Assembly: GCA_965227265.1 (NCBI GenBank)
Contig: OZ245738.1
Location: forward strand, 4,030,001 to 4,094,000
Length of the DNA stretch: 64,000 nucleotides
Direction: 5' to 3'
From: UBA2336 sp965227265
GTDB lineage: Bacteria > Bacteroidota > Bacteroidia > Cytophagales > Cyclobacteriaceae
Shown: positions 33,900 to 42,402 of the stretch, piece after piece
How the letters are laid out: each line of letters opens with the position of its first letter
Numbering within the stretch: position 1 is the first letter of the stretch
The notes under the pieces: generated by a model
Told to the model about the DNA's origin: nothing
What the model saw: the letters and a program-made list of their open reading frames with translations, nothing else
Database searches by the model: none
Made by a program: the position numbers and the translations under genes

Positions 33900-36800
33900 T
33901 CAAGCAATGTTCAGCGTTTCTCGATATGCATCTGGTGGAAATGTTTTTTTGTATACCATCGGCACCTTATCCATCCAGGTTACTTCAATGCTGTACACGC
34001 CAAAGTCTTCGCTGACTTTTCCTTTGATGTCATAAAATCCGCGGCCGCGAAGCGGATATTTTTTTTCGATCTCCGGAAAATGAACAGTATCAAAAACTTT
34101 TCCTTCCCGGTCGTTAAAGGTTCCGAACGCCATCGGTACACCTGTTCGCGTGGCCGTTGGTTTTGTGGTAACGCAATACCCAAGGATGCGAATTTCTTTA
34201 CCGAGATTTTGTTTTAGATCATCGGCTAAAATCCCAAGCTCAGGATTTTCAATAAGCTTGAAGGGATTGCAGAGCGGAAAGCCTAATAATTCAATTTCAT
34301 CGAATGCATCTTCTATTGTATTGCGGTGCAAAACCGGTAATGGATATTCTTTCGGTTCGGTATCAAAAAGATCGACTGTAGTTTTGTTTTTGGTTTTTGC
34401 ATCGCTGAAGTACAGCATCGTTTCCCATAGTAATTGTTGCTTGGTTTTAGGAATAAACCGGAAGGCACCAATACGAATGAGGATACGAACCTGCTCTAAT
34501 CCCAACTCAACTCTTCTTAAAAAATTATCGAGACTTTTATATTGACCGTTTACTTCACGTTCTGCTGAAATCTGACGAGCAACTTTATTTTCGAGGCTCT
34601 TCAGATGAACAAAGCCGATATAAATTTGATCGTTATAAATAGTAGTAAGGTGTTCGCTGTGATTTACGCAAGGTGGTTCGATCTTGGCACCATTCATTCG
34701 GGCTTCATGAAAATAGAATTCGGTTTTATAAAATCCTCCGAAGTTATTGATAACGCCCACCATAAACTCCAGCGGATAATGGGCTTTCAGAAATAAACTT
34801 TGATAACTTTCCACCGCATAACTGGCAGAATGTCCTTTTGCAAACGAGTAGCCCGCAAAACTTTCAATCTCATACCACACCCGGTCTGTTATTTTTTGAT
34901 CATATAAGTTCTTACAGTTTTCAAAAAACTTGTCCTTTACTTTTTGAAATTCTTCCCTGGACCTGTATTTACCCGACATTCCTCTTCGTAATACATCCGC
35001 TTCTGTCAACGTAAGCTTGCCAAATCCATTCGCGACTTTAATTACATCTTCCTGATAAACCATTACGCCAAACGTATCCGCCATCAGGTCATCCATTAAA
35101 GGATGAATTGATTCGTACGCAATGCCATTTTTATGCATGTGAAACCGTTCGATGTAAGCTTTCATCATTCCCGAACTGGCTACACCTGGCCGAATGATCG
35201 AACTAGCGGCAACCAAGGTTAAGTAATCATCGCACGTTAGCTTTTCAAGCAGCATGCGCATCGCGGGCGATTCAACATAAAAACAGCCCATGGCTTTGCT
35301 GTTTCGCAGTAAGTCTTTTATTTTTTCATCTTCGGTAAATTTTTTGAATTGATATACATCTACGTCAAGTCCCTGATTGCGCTTTACATGCTTAACAGTT
35401 TCTTTAATATGACCCAATCCACGCTGACTCAGAATGTCAAACTTATAAATCCCAAAATCTTCGGCTGCGTGCATTTCGAATTGTGATACAGGCAAGCTTT
35501 TGGGAGGGAATTCTGTTGCCGTGTAAGCATAGATTGGTTTTTCTGTGATCAGCACGCCACCAGCATGGATGGAAATGTTAGCCGGCAATTCAAGTGAAAC
35601 GATATAACGTGCATAACTAAAGATGAGTTCAGCAATGTGATCACGCTTGATTGCCATCTTGCGCGTATCGATCAGGTTATCGATTTCTTCTTTCGGTAGG
35701 CCGAAAACTTTTCCAAGCTCACGAATAATAGATTTTCCCTGATACGTTGTGTGTGTGCCTAACAGGCAAACATGATCGTATCCATATCTGGTAAAAATGT
35801 ATTCATAAATTGCATCACGGTTATCCCACGAGAAGTCGATATCAAAATCGGGCGGTGTTACGCGTTCCTCATTCAGAAATCGCTCGAAAAATAAATTCAA
35901 CTCAATCGGATCCACGTTGGTAATGCCCAAGCAATACGCCACTGTGCTGTTCGCTCCGCTGCCACGCCCGACAAAATCGAAGCCCATTTTTTTCGCATGT
36001 AGAATTAAATCGTACGAGATAAGATAGTATGAAGTGAATTTCTTATCGGAGATAATTCGAAGCTCTTTTTCGATATGATCTTTCCAAATGTGCAATCGCT
36101 TGGGTTCGTCTTCATCTTTGTAACGCTGTTCAAATCCTTCTCGGGTTCTTTCAAGCAGGTAGTTAGCATCTTCTTCCCGGGTGTTAAAAAAAGATTTTTT
36201 GTTTTTGTCTTTCTCTTCACCTTCTTGTGAGCATTCAATACTGCATTGATCAAGCAGTGCATTTGCATTTGTTGCAAGTTCGGGGTAAGAATCAAACAGT
36301 TCTTCAAGCTGTGATTTCGGAAGCATGAACTCTTCTTTTGCGGCATGATGATGTTCTGGCAGCTTGCTTAACAAGGTATTGTTGGCAATGCTTCGCAATA
36401 ACCGATGCGTATTGAAATCTCGCCAGACAACCTTTTTCCTTTTTGTTTTGTCAATTGTTTCATGTGGCGGTAAGAAGGTTATTGGGTGAAACAAAATAAA
36501 CTTGTGATTGAACTCTTCGCGAAAGGAGTTGGCTCCGTAAGCAATGAGTTGTTGTTTTCGAACACCAATAAATTCATTCCTACGAAGTTGATCGGGATCG
36601 AGTGCCCCGAATGCATAAATTATAAAGGCATCATCGAACTTCGGTGCGCGTGCGGGAAAAGGTTTTGCTTCGCGATTGTAAAATGAGAGAAATCGTGTGA
36701 TCTCTTCAAAGCCTTTGTTATTCTTGGCCAAAATTACATAGAGAAAATTATTCTCATTTCGAAACTCAACACCCACGGCCAAGTTAAGATCGTAAGGCTC

Positions 36801-36998
36801 TTTATCAAATTTTGTTTTGCCTGTGGCTAATGATCGGTTGTCATTGCACGTACGCAACATTTCCAGCCAGGAAGAGGTATTGTTGATCTCTGTTAACGCA
36901 AGCTTACGAACCTTGCAGCGTTTGGCTTCTTCAAAAAGGGTTTTAATGGGCAGCGTTCCGTATTTGAAGCTGTACCCGGTGTGGCAATTGAGATACAT
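33900..36998 (-). CDS. DNA polymerase III alpha-type polymerase, DnaE2-like (error-prone)
   Basis: 1032 residues, shorter than a replicative DnaE and close to DnaE2 length. N-terminal PHP domain starts YLNCHTGYSFKYG, with Asn in place of the first metal His, so PHP looks degenerate. C-family polymerase motifs are intact: FVGRGSGANSTVAYCLGITN and TPPDFDIDFSWDNRDAIYEY, with the catalytic Asp pair in DFDIDF. A helix-hairpin-helix region and a C-terminal OB domain (GRGFYDIKGKVSEDFGVY) follow. It is the last gene of the dinB-RAYT-recQ-ligT operon, 6 bp after the LigT-like gene. The context, more than sequence, supports a translesion role with DinB. Confidence 0.8.
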   Translation of the reverse strand: MYLNCHTGYSFKYGTLPIKTLFEEAKRCKVRKLALTEINNTSSWLEMLRTCNDNRSLATGKTKFDKEPYDLNLAVGVEFRNENNFLYVILAKNNKGFEEITRFLSFYNREAKPFPARAPKFDDAFIIYAFGALDPDQLRRNEFIGVRKQQLIAYGANSFREEFNHKFILFHPITFLPPHETIDKTKRKKVVWRDFNTHRLLRSIANNTLLSKLPEHHHAAKEEFMLPKSQLEELFDSYPELATNANALLDQCSIECSQEGEEKDKNKKSFFNTREEDANYLLERTREGFEQRYKDEDEPKRLHIWKDHIEKELRIISDKKFTSYYLISYDLILHAKKMGFDFVGRGSGANSTVAYCLGITNVDPIELNLFFERFLNEERVTPPDFDIDFSWDNRDAIYEYIFTRYGYDHVCLLGTHTTYQGKSIIRELGKVFGLPKEEIDNLIDTRKMAIKRDHIAELIFSYARYIVSLELPANISIHAGGVLITEKPIYAYTATEFPPKSLPVSQFEMHAAEDFGIYKFDILSQRGLGHIKETVKHVKRNQGLDVDVYQFKKFTEDEKIKDLLRNSKAMGCFYVESPAMRMLLEKLTCDDYLTLVAASSIIRPGVASSGMMKAYIERFHMHKNGIAYESIHPLMDDLMADTFGVMVYQEDVIKVANGFGKLTLTEADVLRRGMSGKYRSREEFQKVKDKFFENCKNLYDQKITDRVWYEIESFAGYSFAKGHSASYAVESYQSLFLKAHYPLEFMVGVINNFGGFYKTEFYFHEARMNGAKIEPPCVNHSEHLTTIYNDQIYIGFVHLKSLENKVARQISAEREVNGQYKSLDNFLRRVELGLEQVRILIRIGAFRFIPKTKQQLLWETMLYFSDAKTKNKTTVDLFDTEPKEYPLPVLHRNTIEDAFDEIELLGFPLCNPFKLIENPELGILADDLKQNLGKEIRILGYCVTTKPTATRTGVPMAFGTFNDREGKVFDTVHFPEIEKKYPLRGRGFYDIKGKVSEDFGVYSIEVTWMDKVPMVYKKTFPPDAYRETLNIA

Positions 36999-37004
36999 GA
37001 TTCA

Positions 37005-37514
37005 TCACGATGCCAGGGGCAAGTCGGTATAATAACTCCAGCCACCATCATTTCCGCGTAACACTGTAATTGATTCGCATTTGAATGAATTAGCATATTT
37101 CAAATTCCGGATTGTCGGCCAAAGCTTGTTGAAATCTTCTTTGTTCAGATTCTTAGCTAATGTAATGTGCGGTAGACTTTCCTGGCCGGTAAGTTTTTTC
37201 ATGAGCTCGCAAACCGAATTTTTATTGACGATGTTTAAACAAATCGTCCGGTTCTCGCCATGATGCAATACGTAAAAGCCGTTAATGTAAATGGTGAAAG
37301 GCTTGAAACCTATCAGCACATTATCAGCAATGTGATATAATGTATTGTCACTATGTTCATCGTGATATTTAAAAAGCGAGATGTGTGCTTTGGAGAACTC
37401 ACTTTCGTAGCTGTGCCCTAATATCCGCCTAAACCGCTGTTTGAAAAGCGATACATCTTTTGCGATGGGGGTAGGGGGTGCAATAAGTAGAAAATTTTCT
37501 GTCGCCTCTTTCAT
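37005..37514 (-). CDS. LigT-like 2H phosphoesterase (2'-5' RNA ligase superfamily)
   Basis: 169 residues from the ATG at 37514 (MKEATENFLLIAPPTPIAKD); the longer frame to 37613 would overlap recQ and is not homologous. The two catalytic HxT/S motifs of the 2H superfamily are AHISLFKYHDE and PHITLAKNLN. Such enzymes act on 2'-5' or cyclic phosphodiester bonds in RNA or nucleotides; why one sits between recQ and a dnaE2-like gene is unexplained. Gaps are 23 bp to recQ and 6 bp to dnaE2. Confidence 0.75.
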   Translation of the reverse strand: MKEATENFLLIAPPTPIAKDVSLFKQRFRRILGHSYESEFSKAHISLFKYHDEHSDNTLYHIADNVLIGFKPFTIYINGFYVLHHGENRTICLNIVNKNSVCELMKKLTGQESLPHITLAKNLNKEDFNKLWPTIRNLKYANSFKCESITVLRGNDGGWSYYTDLPLAS

Positions 37515-37537
37515 AGTCGTTTGTTTATCGTATTCCG

Positions 37538-39358
37538 TTACGCGTATTGCATTTTGCGTTGACGTTTCGGTGCTTTCAAGTGAATGCGTGATGCAAGACT
37601 TTGTGACCGGCAATAGTTCACTACCACGTCACAAAACTGTTTGCTGTACTTCTCAAGCTTCATTTGTCCGAAGCCAGAGATCTTGGAGAATTCTTCTTTG
37701 GAGTGCGGAAAATATGTTGCCAGTTCAATCAACGTAGCATCCGACAAAACAATGTATGCTGGAACATTTTCGGCATCGGCAAGCTGTCTTCTTAGCACTT
37801 TAAGCTCTTGGAAAAGCGTGTTTGCATATTCCGCTTTTTGTTCTTTAACCTCAATGATCTCTTTTGATTTTGTGATCATCACTTTTTCCAGTCCTTTCAA
37901 TACCAATTCACTTTTCGGAGTAAGCTTGAGAATAGGATACAATCCGTCAGCTTTGGTGAGGTACTCCTGTGCGAGTAAGTCGCGAATGATATTGCTCCAA
38001 CGTTCCCGGCTCATGTCAGCACCAATGCCAAATGTTTTTAATTGTTTATGCTGTTCCTGAATTTTCTCGGAAGCCGAGCCTCGGATAAAATCAATAAGAT
38101 AGCCGGTACCAAACCGTTCATTCAATCGGGCTACAGCCGATAATACTTTTTGGGCAAGCTCAGTTCCATCTTCCTGCTCGACTTTCGTGAGACAGATGTC
38201 ACAATTGCCGCAAGAAGATTCGGCCGATTCATCAAAGTAATTCAACAGGTATTTCCTGCGGCATGTCGTAAGACTACCATACGCAGCCATCTGGTCCAGC
38301 TTCTTCAGCTGAATTTCAGTTTGTCCGGTATTGCCCTCCACTTCGGCAAACCTTTTCATCTTGCTTACATCAGCATACGAATAGAAAAACAGTGCTTCGC
38401 TATCAAGACCATCTCTGCCTGCGCGACCTGTTTCCTGGTAATAGCTTTCAATGCTTTTGGGCAGATCCATGTGTACCACGTATCGAACGTTCGATTTATC
38501 AATGCCCATTCCGAAAGCAATGGTGGCAACTATAATTTTCACTTCATCGCGCAAAAACATTTCCTGATGTTTCGCGCGAATCTCTTTCTCTATTCCGGCA
38601 TGATAAGGCAGTGCTTTAAATCCTTGTTCGGATAAATCGTTTGCTAGCTTTTCAGTGGATACCCGCGAAAGACAATAAATCACGCCTGACTCATCTTTAC
38701 GCTTTTCTAAAAACGCGATCAGCTTTTCAAAGCTGTTCTTCTTTGGCTCGATTGTGTATCGGATGTTCGCCCGGTTAAAGCTTGATACAAATGTTGCCGG
38801 TCGATTCAGCTCAAGTTTCTCAATAATATCCTTTCGGGTTAGCCGATCAGCGGTTGCGGTGAGCGCAATAATCGGCACACCGGGCAATGTTCGCTTAAGC
38901 TGCGCGAGCTGTAAATATTCCGGTCTGAAATCATGTCCCCAATGCGAAATGCAATGCGCTTCATCAATGGCGATCAGGCTTATGTTGAAAGCTGTGATCT
39001 TTCGGAGGAACCCGCTTTCCGGTGCGAGATATAATAGCTTAAGCTTTTTGAATGTGATTTTAGTAAGAATCTCACTTTGTTCAACTGAGCTTTGTGTGGA
39101 GTTTAAAAATGCGGCTTCAATTCCGTTAACGCGTAACGCATCAACCTGATCTTTCATTAACGCAATGAGGGGAGAGATAACAATCGTTAATCCATCAAAC
39201 AATAATGCGGGAATCTGGTAACATAACGATTTACCGCCTCCTGTGGGCATTAACGCAAACGTATCCTTTTTCTGTAAGACAGAATTGATGATTGCTTCCT
39301 GTTCGAGCCTGAAAGCATTGTAACCGAATTTTGATTGAAGGATTTGTAATGCGGTCAT
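37538..39358 (-). CDS. recQ: ATP-dependent DNA helicase RecQ
   Basis: 606 residues. Walker A MPTGGGKSLCYQIP, DEAH box IDEAHCISHWGHDFRP and QETGRAGRDG are intact. The RecQ zinc-binding cysteines lie in CRRKYLLNYFDE and CGNCDIC, followed by a winged-helix RQC domain and a C-terminal HRDC domain (about residues 505-590). It unwinds DNA 3' to 5' and acts in recombination and stalled-fork repair. It starts 4 bp after the RAYT-like gene, inside the operon headed by dinB. Whether it is the only recQ of the genome is unknown. Confidence 0.93.
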   Translation of the reverse strand: MTALQILQSKFGYNAFRLEQEAIINSVLQKKDTFALMPTGGGKSLCYQIPALLFDGLTIVISPLIALMKDQVDALRVNGIEAAFLNSTQSSVEQSEILTKITFKKLKLLYLAPESGFLRKITAFNISLIAIDEAHCISHWGHDFRPEYLQLAQLKRTLPGVPIIALTATADRLTRKDIIEKLELNRPATFVSSFNRANIRYTIEPKKNSFEKLIAFLEKRKDESGVIYCLSRVSTEKLANDLSEQGFKALPYHAGIEKEIRAKHQEMFLRDEVKIIVATIAFGMGIDKSNVRYVVHMDLPKSIESYYQETGRAGRDGLDSEALFFYSYADVSKMKRFAEVEGNTGQTEIQLKKLDQMAAYGSLTTCRRKYLLNYFDESAESSCGNCDICLTKVEQEDGTELAQKVLSAVARLNERFGTGYLIDFIRGSASEKIQEQHKQLKTFGIGADMSRERWSNIIRDLLAQEYLTKADGLYPILKLTPKSELVLKGLEKVMITKSKEIIEVKEQKAEYANTLFQELKVLRRQLADAENVPAYIVLSDATLIELATYFPHSKEEFSKISGFGQMKLEKYSKQFCDVVVNYCRSQSLASRIHLKAPKRQRKMQYA

Positions 39359-39362
39359 ACTA

Positions 39363-39812
39363 TCAATTACTTGTTATGTACTTACGGATTGTATCTAATT
39401 CGATTTCAGAACGAATGATGTGTGCCTCATGCCTGGGCTGCCAATCAAACCCAATGCGATTTGACACCGCATATTTTTTCATAGAATCTTTATAATGATG
39501 GACAACCGATGCAAGATTTTCAGCTTGCGGCTTGAATGAATTCGTACGCCAGCTTTCGTATCGGGGCCGGTTCAAAAATAAAATACCCCGTACATAATTA
39601 TGCGTAATGGAAAAAGCATCCAGCTCAACAAAAGGAAAGTGATTGGGGATTTCGATCCAATACCGGTATGCAATGTCACCCATTTGAGTCGGCCCGAAAT
39701 GCGGCCGCGTGTTTTTTGTGCTGAGGGTAACAAAATAAAAAACAGTTGTGACCTCACTCCAGTTTTTTAAACTGGAGTCTACCTGATAAAAGTTTTTTGA
39801 TTTTGTTTCCAC
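39363..39812 (-). CDS. RAYT-derived protein (IS200/REP-associated tyrosine transposase fold) lacking the HUH histidines
   Basis: 149 residues. The stretch GDIAYRYWIEIPNHFPFVEL followed by DAFSITHNYVRGILFL aligns by eye with RAYT proteins, whose equivalent core reads PNHxHGI. Here the two catalytic histidines are replaced by Tyr73 and Arg75. The C-terminal half (WQPRHEAHIIRSEIELDTIR, then KYI) also matches RAYTs and keeps a tyrosine. The frame is intact and sits snugly between dinB and recQ (13 and 4 bp), so it looks domesticated rather than decayed. It may bind hairpin DNA without cutting it; this is inference. Confidence 0.75.
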   Translation of the reverse strand: METKSKNFYQVDSSLKNWSEVTTVFYFVTLSTKNTRPHFGPTQMGDIAYRYWIEIPNHFPFVELDAFSITHNYVRGILFLNRPRYESWRTNSFKPQAENLASVVHHYKDSMKKYAVSNRIGFDWQPRHEAHIIRSEIELDTIRKYITSN

Positions 39813-39825
39813 GGAGTGAGAGCTT

Positions 39826-41034
39826 TTAATTAATCACATTCCGTGAAACCTTTCCGTTAAACACATTCATTTCCATGCGTACTCTGCGGTTTACACCAAT
39901 GGTTGTAGCGCGTACGAGCTTCTCAACACCATGTCTGTGCTTGATGCGGTCAATCGCTTCGTAGAGATTAATCGTTTCAGCAGTGTCGTCAAACAAATTG
40001 ATCTGGTGATTGCCCTGAACCAGGTTGCTTAAGCGCACACCTACCAGACGAATCAGCATTCTTCTATTATAGAGCTTGTCAAATAGCTCCTGAACCACGC
40101 GCAGGATTGTATGATCGGAAGAAGTATAAGCAATGTGTACCTGTTTTGTTTCGGTATCAAAATTTGAATAGCGGATCTTAACCGTAATGCACGAAGCAAG
40201 CTTCTTTTGCTCACGCAATTGAAAAGCAACTTTTTCCACCATCGCGATAAGGATGGATTTCATACGCTTCACATCAATCGTATCGCTTTCAAAAGTTGAT
40301 TCAGTCGAAATTGATTTCTGCTCTGAATGCGGAACTACCGGTGATTCATCCACGCCATGCGCTTTATTCCATAAACTCATTCCATTCTTACCGAAGGCAC
40401 TCGTTAAAAACTTTAACGGCATATCACGTAAGGTCCCCACCGTGCGTACGCCCATGTCATATAGGAAGGAGGAAGTCTGTTTTCCGATCATCGGGATTTT
40501 ATCTACCGCCAAAGGAGATAAAAATCTTTGTTCTTCACCGGGAATAATTTGTTTGGTAGCGACAGGTTTAAACTCTCCTGTAGCAACTTTTGAAACTAAT
40601 TTGTTCACCGACATCGCCATGGAAATCGGTAGGCCAGCTTCTTTGGTTATCCGCTTTTGCAATTCAACGGCCCACTTAAACGCTCCGAAATATTTATCCA
40701 TTCCGCTCGCGTCTATATAGAATTCATCAATAGATGATTTTTCAAATTTAGGCGCGGCATCTTCTATAATACTGGTAACCTCATGCGAGGATTTACTGTA
40801 CGCCTCCATATCGCCAGAGATAACTTTGGCATCCGGACAAAGCTGCAACGCCAAGTACATCGGCATAGCCGAGTGAACCCCGAACCTTCGCGCCTCATAA
40901 CTGCAGGCTGCCACCACACCTCTGCGACTGCTTCCGCCCACGATCAGCGGAATTCCATTTAATTTTTTATTTTTTTTGCGCTCTACGGCTACGAAAAACG
41001 CGTCCAGGTCTAAATGAATAATGTTTCTGTCCAT
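39826..41034 (-). CDS. dinB: Y-family DNA polymerase IV (translesion)
   Basis: 402 residues. Catalytic carboxylates in HLDLDAFF (residues 7-14) and SSIDEFYID (100-108) are intact. Two helix-hairpin-helix and little-finger regions follow. Gln344-Phe348 (QINLF) is a textbook sliding-clamp binding motif. It bypasses lesions with low fidelity. First gene of a five-gene operon that ends with a dnaE2-like polymerase and divergent from a LexA-like regulator, with an ACTAA-N5-TTAGT operator over its predicted -7 region. Confidence 0.93.
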   Translation of the reverse strand: MDRNIIHLDLDAFFVAVERKKNKKLNGIPLIVGGSSRRGVVAACSYEARRFGVHSAMPMYLALQLCPDAKVISGDMEAYSKSSHEVTSIIEDAAPKFEKSSIDEFYIDASGMDKYFGAFKWAVELQKRITKEAGLPISMAMSVNKLVSKVATGEFKPVATKQIIPGEEQRFLSPLAVDKIPMIGKQTSSFLYDMGVRTVGTLRDMPLKFLTSAFGKNGMSLWNKAHGVDESPVVPHSEQKSISTESTFESDTIDVKRMKSILIAMVEKVAFQLREQKKLASCITVKIRYSNFDTETKQVHIAYTSSDHTILRVVQELFDKLYNRRMLIRLVGVRLSNLVQGNHQINLFDDTAETINLYEAIDRIKHRHGVEKLVRATTIGVNRRVRMEMNVFNGKVSRNVIN

Positions 41035-41045
41035 GGAAGCAATTA

Positions 41046-41060
41046 ACTAAAAATATTAGT
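41046..41060. promoter_or_regulatory. Operator 1: palindrome ACTAA-N5-TTAGT
   Basis: ACTAA at 41046-41050 and TTAGT at 41056-41060 are perfect inverted half-sites. The site overlaps the predicted dinB -7 sequence (minus strand TATTTTTA, 41055-41048), whose TTG lies 20 bases upstream at 41078-41076. Its twin is at 41078-41092. The likely ligand is the divergent HTH-S24 regulator. Confidence 0.7.
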
Positions 41061-41070
41061 ATCAAAATAA

Positions 41071-41102
41071 TTGTTCAACTAAAATATTTAGTATTATCTT
41101 TG
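41071..41102 (+). promoter_or_regulatory. Promoter of the HTH-S24 regulator (TTG-N21-TATCTTTG)
   Basis: TTG at 41071-41073, 21-base spacer, then TATCTTTG at 41095-41102, an exact Bacteroidota -7 box. The predicted start site falls at or within a few bases of the ATG at 41107, so the mRNA may be nearly leaderless or use the second ATG at 41113. Confidence 0.65.
41078..41092. promoter_or_regulatory. Operator 2: palindrome ACTAA-N5-TTAGT
   Basis: ACTAA at 41078-41082 and TTAGT at 41088-41092, perfect half-sites with the same 5-base spacer as operator 1. Centres are 32 bp apart, about three helix turns, so two dimers would bind the same DNA face. It lies between the -33 and -7 boxes of the regulator gene and touches the dinB -33 TTG. 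Confidence 0.7.
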
Positions 41103-41106
41103 ACCT

Positions 41107-41886
41107 ATGTCGATGGTAAATAAAAACCTACGATTCCTTCGTCTTCAAAAAGGATGGACGCAAAAGGAATTGGCCGAGAAGCTCGCGCTCAAGCAGCCTG
41201 TTATCGGTGCGTATGAAGAAGAGCGTGCAACGCCTCCGCTACCATGTTTATTAGAGATCTCAGATCTCTTTAAGATCAGCATCGATGTGCTTTCGCGGAA
41301 AGATTTAAGCAAGCTTCCAGAGATAAACTGGCGGGAAGCAGCAGTTCAAATTAAAAAAGAAGTGCTGGCCATTACGGTGGACAGTGAAGACAGAGAGAAT
41401 ATAGAGTTGGTATCGCAGAAAGCTGCCGCGGGTTATCTGAACGGCTACCAGGATCCTGAATATATTAAAGACCTTCCCAAGCTTAGCCTGCCGGTATTGC
41501 CGCGCCATGCAACGTATCGGGCGTTTGAGATCAAAGGTGATTCCATGCTGCCGATACAATCAGGCGCGATTGTGTTTGGAGAATATGTGGAGAAACTGCC
41601 GGAGGTTAAGAATGGGAAACTATACATACTCGTAACCGAGAATGACGGCATCGTGTTCAAGCGCGTGTTCATAAGCAATGATAAACTGTTGCTCGTTTCC
41701 GATAACCGCGAGTATGATCCGTATTCAATCGATGCAGCTACAATTAAAGAGATCTGGGCGGTGAAAGCATTTTTCTCCACCAAGTTTCCGGACATGGATG
41801 CCACAAGCTTTTCAGCGGATCAGTTGGCGGCTTCTGTGTTGGAGTTGCAAGAGCAGATCAAGCAGCTGACGAAAAATAAAAAGTAA
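41107..41886 (+). CDS. LexA-like transcription regulator: XRE helix-turn-helix plus S24 self-cleaving peptidase
   Basis: 259 residues. Residues 5-60 are an XRE/Cro helix-turn-helix (LRLQKGWTQKELAEKLALKQ). Residues 125-225 are an S24 peptidase: the nucleophile Ser146 in KGDSMLP and the general base Lys185 in VFKRVF are 39 apart, similar to LexA (37). A candidate self-cleavage bond is Ala108-Gly109 (KAAAGYLNG). A coiled-coil tail (ASVLELQEQIKQLTK) ends the protein. It is not classical LexA (the DNA-binding domain is XRE type), but by context it should repress itself and the dinB operon and be released by RecA-driven cleavage. Confidence 0.85.
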   Translation: MSMVNKNLRFLRLQKGWTQKELAEKLALKQPVIGAYEEERATPPLPCLLEISDLFKISIDVLSRKDLSKLPEINWREAAVQIKKEVLAITVDSEDRENIELVSQKAAAGYLNGYQDPEYIKDLPKLSLPVLPRHATYRAFEIKGDSMLPIQSGAIVFGEYVEKLPEVKNGKLYILVTENDGIVFKRVFISNDKLLLVSDNREYDPYSIDAATIKEIWAVKAFFSTKFPDMDATSFSADQLAASVLELQEQIKQLTKNKK

Positions 41887-41959
41887 CAACGGTGTTGGGC
41901 ATTGGCTTCGTAGTGGTTGCCCGATGCCTGACACTTAATATTCTTCTCATAAGAATCCG

Positions 41960-42391
41960 TTAATCTCTCAGTTCGACAATTGTAGTTCGCGGAAACTTTG
42001 TTACACTGTTCACATTATTAGTCAGCTTCTCTTCATTTAATACCAGGTATTCTTTTCCATCGTTGATATACCACACCTTTTCAATTGGATATCCGATAAA
42101 AACAGGTTCAATCAAAAGCATTTGGCCTGGATTAGCGATCACGGAATATGTTACCGAGTCAATAATATTGATCTTAATCTTGGTGTCTATTTTAGAAAAA
42201 ATATTCTGTTTAATTTCCGCGTCAGGGAGTAAAGTATTGGTATACTTTACTGAATCGACTGTCAATTTCTCATGGGTCTGAACATGTAAGTTTACCGGCT
42301 TACTAGTTGGATTTTTAATAATAAGGTTATAGGATATATCGCATGATGTAAAAATTAGAGAAACAAAGATGAATATGAGAAACTGTTTCAT
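41960..42391 (-). CDS. Small lipoprotein of unknown function
   Basis: 143 residues. Signal peptide with lipobox IFTSC (Cys16) followed by an all-beta-looking domain (YNLIIKNPTSKPVNLHVQTH). No family recognised. It lies 11 bp after the WG-repeat protein gene in the same direction, so the two are probably cotranscribed. Between this gene and the regulator (41887-41959) there is only a weak hairpin, ATTCTT-CTCAT-AAGAAT. Confidence 0.6.
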   Translation of the reverse strand: MKQFLIFIFVSLIFTSCDISYNLIIKNPTSKPVNLHVQTHEKLTVDSVKYTNTLLPDAEIKQNIFSKIDTKIKINIIDSVTYSVIANPGQMLLIEPVFIGYPIEKVWYINDGKEYLVLNEEKLTNNVNSVTKFPRTTIVELRD

Positions 42392-42402
42392 CAGCTTAGT
42401 TA

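Noticed and set aside
37515..37613. Longer N-terminus of the LigT-like protein
   Set aside because: It would overlap the end of recQ by 76 bp; Met34 starts the conserved domain and leaves a normal 23-bp gap.
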